Assembly: GCA_029287755.1 (NCBI GenBank) | Contig: JARFQM010000084.1 | Coordinates: 1-5,942, forward strand | Direction of reading: 5' to 3' | Length of the DNA stretch: 5,942 nt | Source of the DNA: Desulfofustis sp. | GTDB taxonomy: Bacteria; Desulfobacterota; Desulfobulbia; Desulfobulbales; Desulfocapsaceae | Shown: positions 5,692-5,942 of the stretch, in pieces | How positions within the stretch are numbered: position 1 is the stretch's first letter | Layout of the letters: each line of letters begins with the position of its first letter | Program-made: the position numbers and the translations under genes | Notes under the pieces: generated by a model | What the model saw: only the letters and a program-made list of their open reading frames with translations | The model's database searches: none | Told to the model about the DNA's origin: nothing

Positions 5692-5696
5692 TATGT

Positions 5697-5942
5697 TTAG
5701 AAAGGTGCACCCAGCAGTTCGGAAATTTGGCGGCTGGCGTCCAGCAGCTTATCTGCTATTTCCGGCTCCCGATCTTTGGAGAAGCGCTGCACAGGGCCGA
5801 CAACCGCAAGGACCGAGGCCACGTGCCTATCGTAATCAAGCACCGGAGCGGCAATAGCTGCCACCTCGAGCTCTCGCTCTCCTCTGTTGACCTCGTAGCC
5901 GCGCTGCTTGATTGTCGCCAGTTTCTTGGCAAGGGTCTTTGG
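5697..5942 (-). CDS. IclR-family transcriptional regulator, C-terminal end (5' part outside window)
   Basis: The frame is open from the right edge to the TAA at 5697-5699 and gives the last 81 residues. They match the end of the IclR effector-binding domain: KLATIKQRGYEVNRGERELEV, then VAAIAAPVLDYDRHVASVLAVVGPVQRF, then a final helix ending in SRQISELLGAPF. IclR proteins are dimeric winged-helix regulators that bind small-molecule effectors, often pathway substrates, and control adjacent catabolic operons as repressors or activators. The DNA-binding N-terminus lies beyond the window. The gene points toward the aldehyde dehydrogenase operon and is separated from it by a promoter-bearing 434-bp gap, so local control of that operon is likely but inferred. 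The ligand cannot be predicted from the visible part. Confidence 0.9.
   Translation of the reverse strand, partial: PKTLAKKLATIKQRGYEVNRGERELEVAAIAAPVLDYDRHVASVLAVVGPVQRFSKDREPEIADKLLDASRQISELLGAPF

Larger units (their letters stand above)
5263..5696. other. Regulatory intergenic region between the IclR gene and the aldehyde dehydrogenase operon
   Basis: This 434-bp region has no convincing protein gene. Moving along the minus strand from the IclR stop it contains a long imperfect palindrome (5551-5691), a 30-bp hairpin (5489-5518), a sigma70-like promoter (5420-5448), GAAC/GTTC repeats (5400-5419) and an untranslated leader of about 150 nt. A 37-codon reading frame in that leader (5276-5389) has no ribosome binding site and is not annotated as a gene. 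Confidence 0.6.

Noticed and set aside
5654..5857. A 67-codon plus-strand frame near the right end
   Set aside because: It is antisense to the IclR C-terminal domain, which has clear family motifs, and it begins within the palindromic repeat.

Overview
The window holds a compact accessory-metabolism locus, almost all of it read from the minus strand. In transcription order (right to left) it contains: the 3' end of an IclR-family regulator (left end 5697, runs off the right edge); a 434-bp intergenic region with a convincing promoter and operator-like repeats; a CoA-acylating aldehyde dehydrogenase (3859-5262); a ThDP-dependent 2-oxoacid decarboxylase/carboligase-type enzyme (2073-3833); a rho-independent terminator (1979-2017); a zinc-dependent medium-chain alcohol dehydrogenase (897-1892); and a 112-residue protein of unknown function (541-879). 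A Gfo/Idh/MocA-type oxidoreductase enters from the left edge on the plus strand and ends at 529, tail to tail with the small gene.

Reading of the pathway (inference): the ThDP enzyme would make or use an aldehyde, the acylating dehydrogenase would interconvert that aldehyde with its acyl-CoA using NAD(P)+ and CoA, and the alcohol dehydrogenase would interconvert an aldehyde or ketone with an alcohol. The aldehyde dehydrogenase most resembles, from memory, the sulfoacetaldehyde dehydrogenase (SauS) and EutE/AdhE type, so an organosulfonate or other C2-C4 aldehyde is possible. The ThDP enzyme lacks the sequence character I associate with sulfoacetaldehyde acetyltransferase (Xsc) and looks more like the acetolactate synthase branch. 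The substrate is therefore open. The IclR-type gene lies upstream in the same direction, and repeated GAAC/GTTC half-sites overlap the predicted -10 and transcription start, which suggests local control.

The strong terminator after the ThDP gene splits the locus into two units: aldehyde dehydrogenase plus ThDP enzyme, then alcohol dehydrogenase plus small protein. The second pair is visibly more AT-rich. The least conventional feature is a near-symmetric imperfect palindrome of about 140 bp (5551-5691) directly after the IclR stop, resembling a MITE or palindromic intergenic repeat.

Organism: a bacterium of moderate GC with standard Shine-Dalgarno sites and sigma70-like signals. The acylating dehydrogenase/ThDP combination would fit an anaerobe such as a sulfate-reducing Desulfobacterota member, but nothing in the window proves this.
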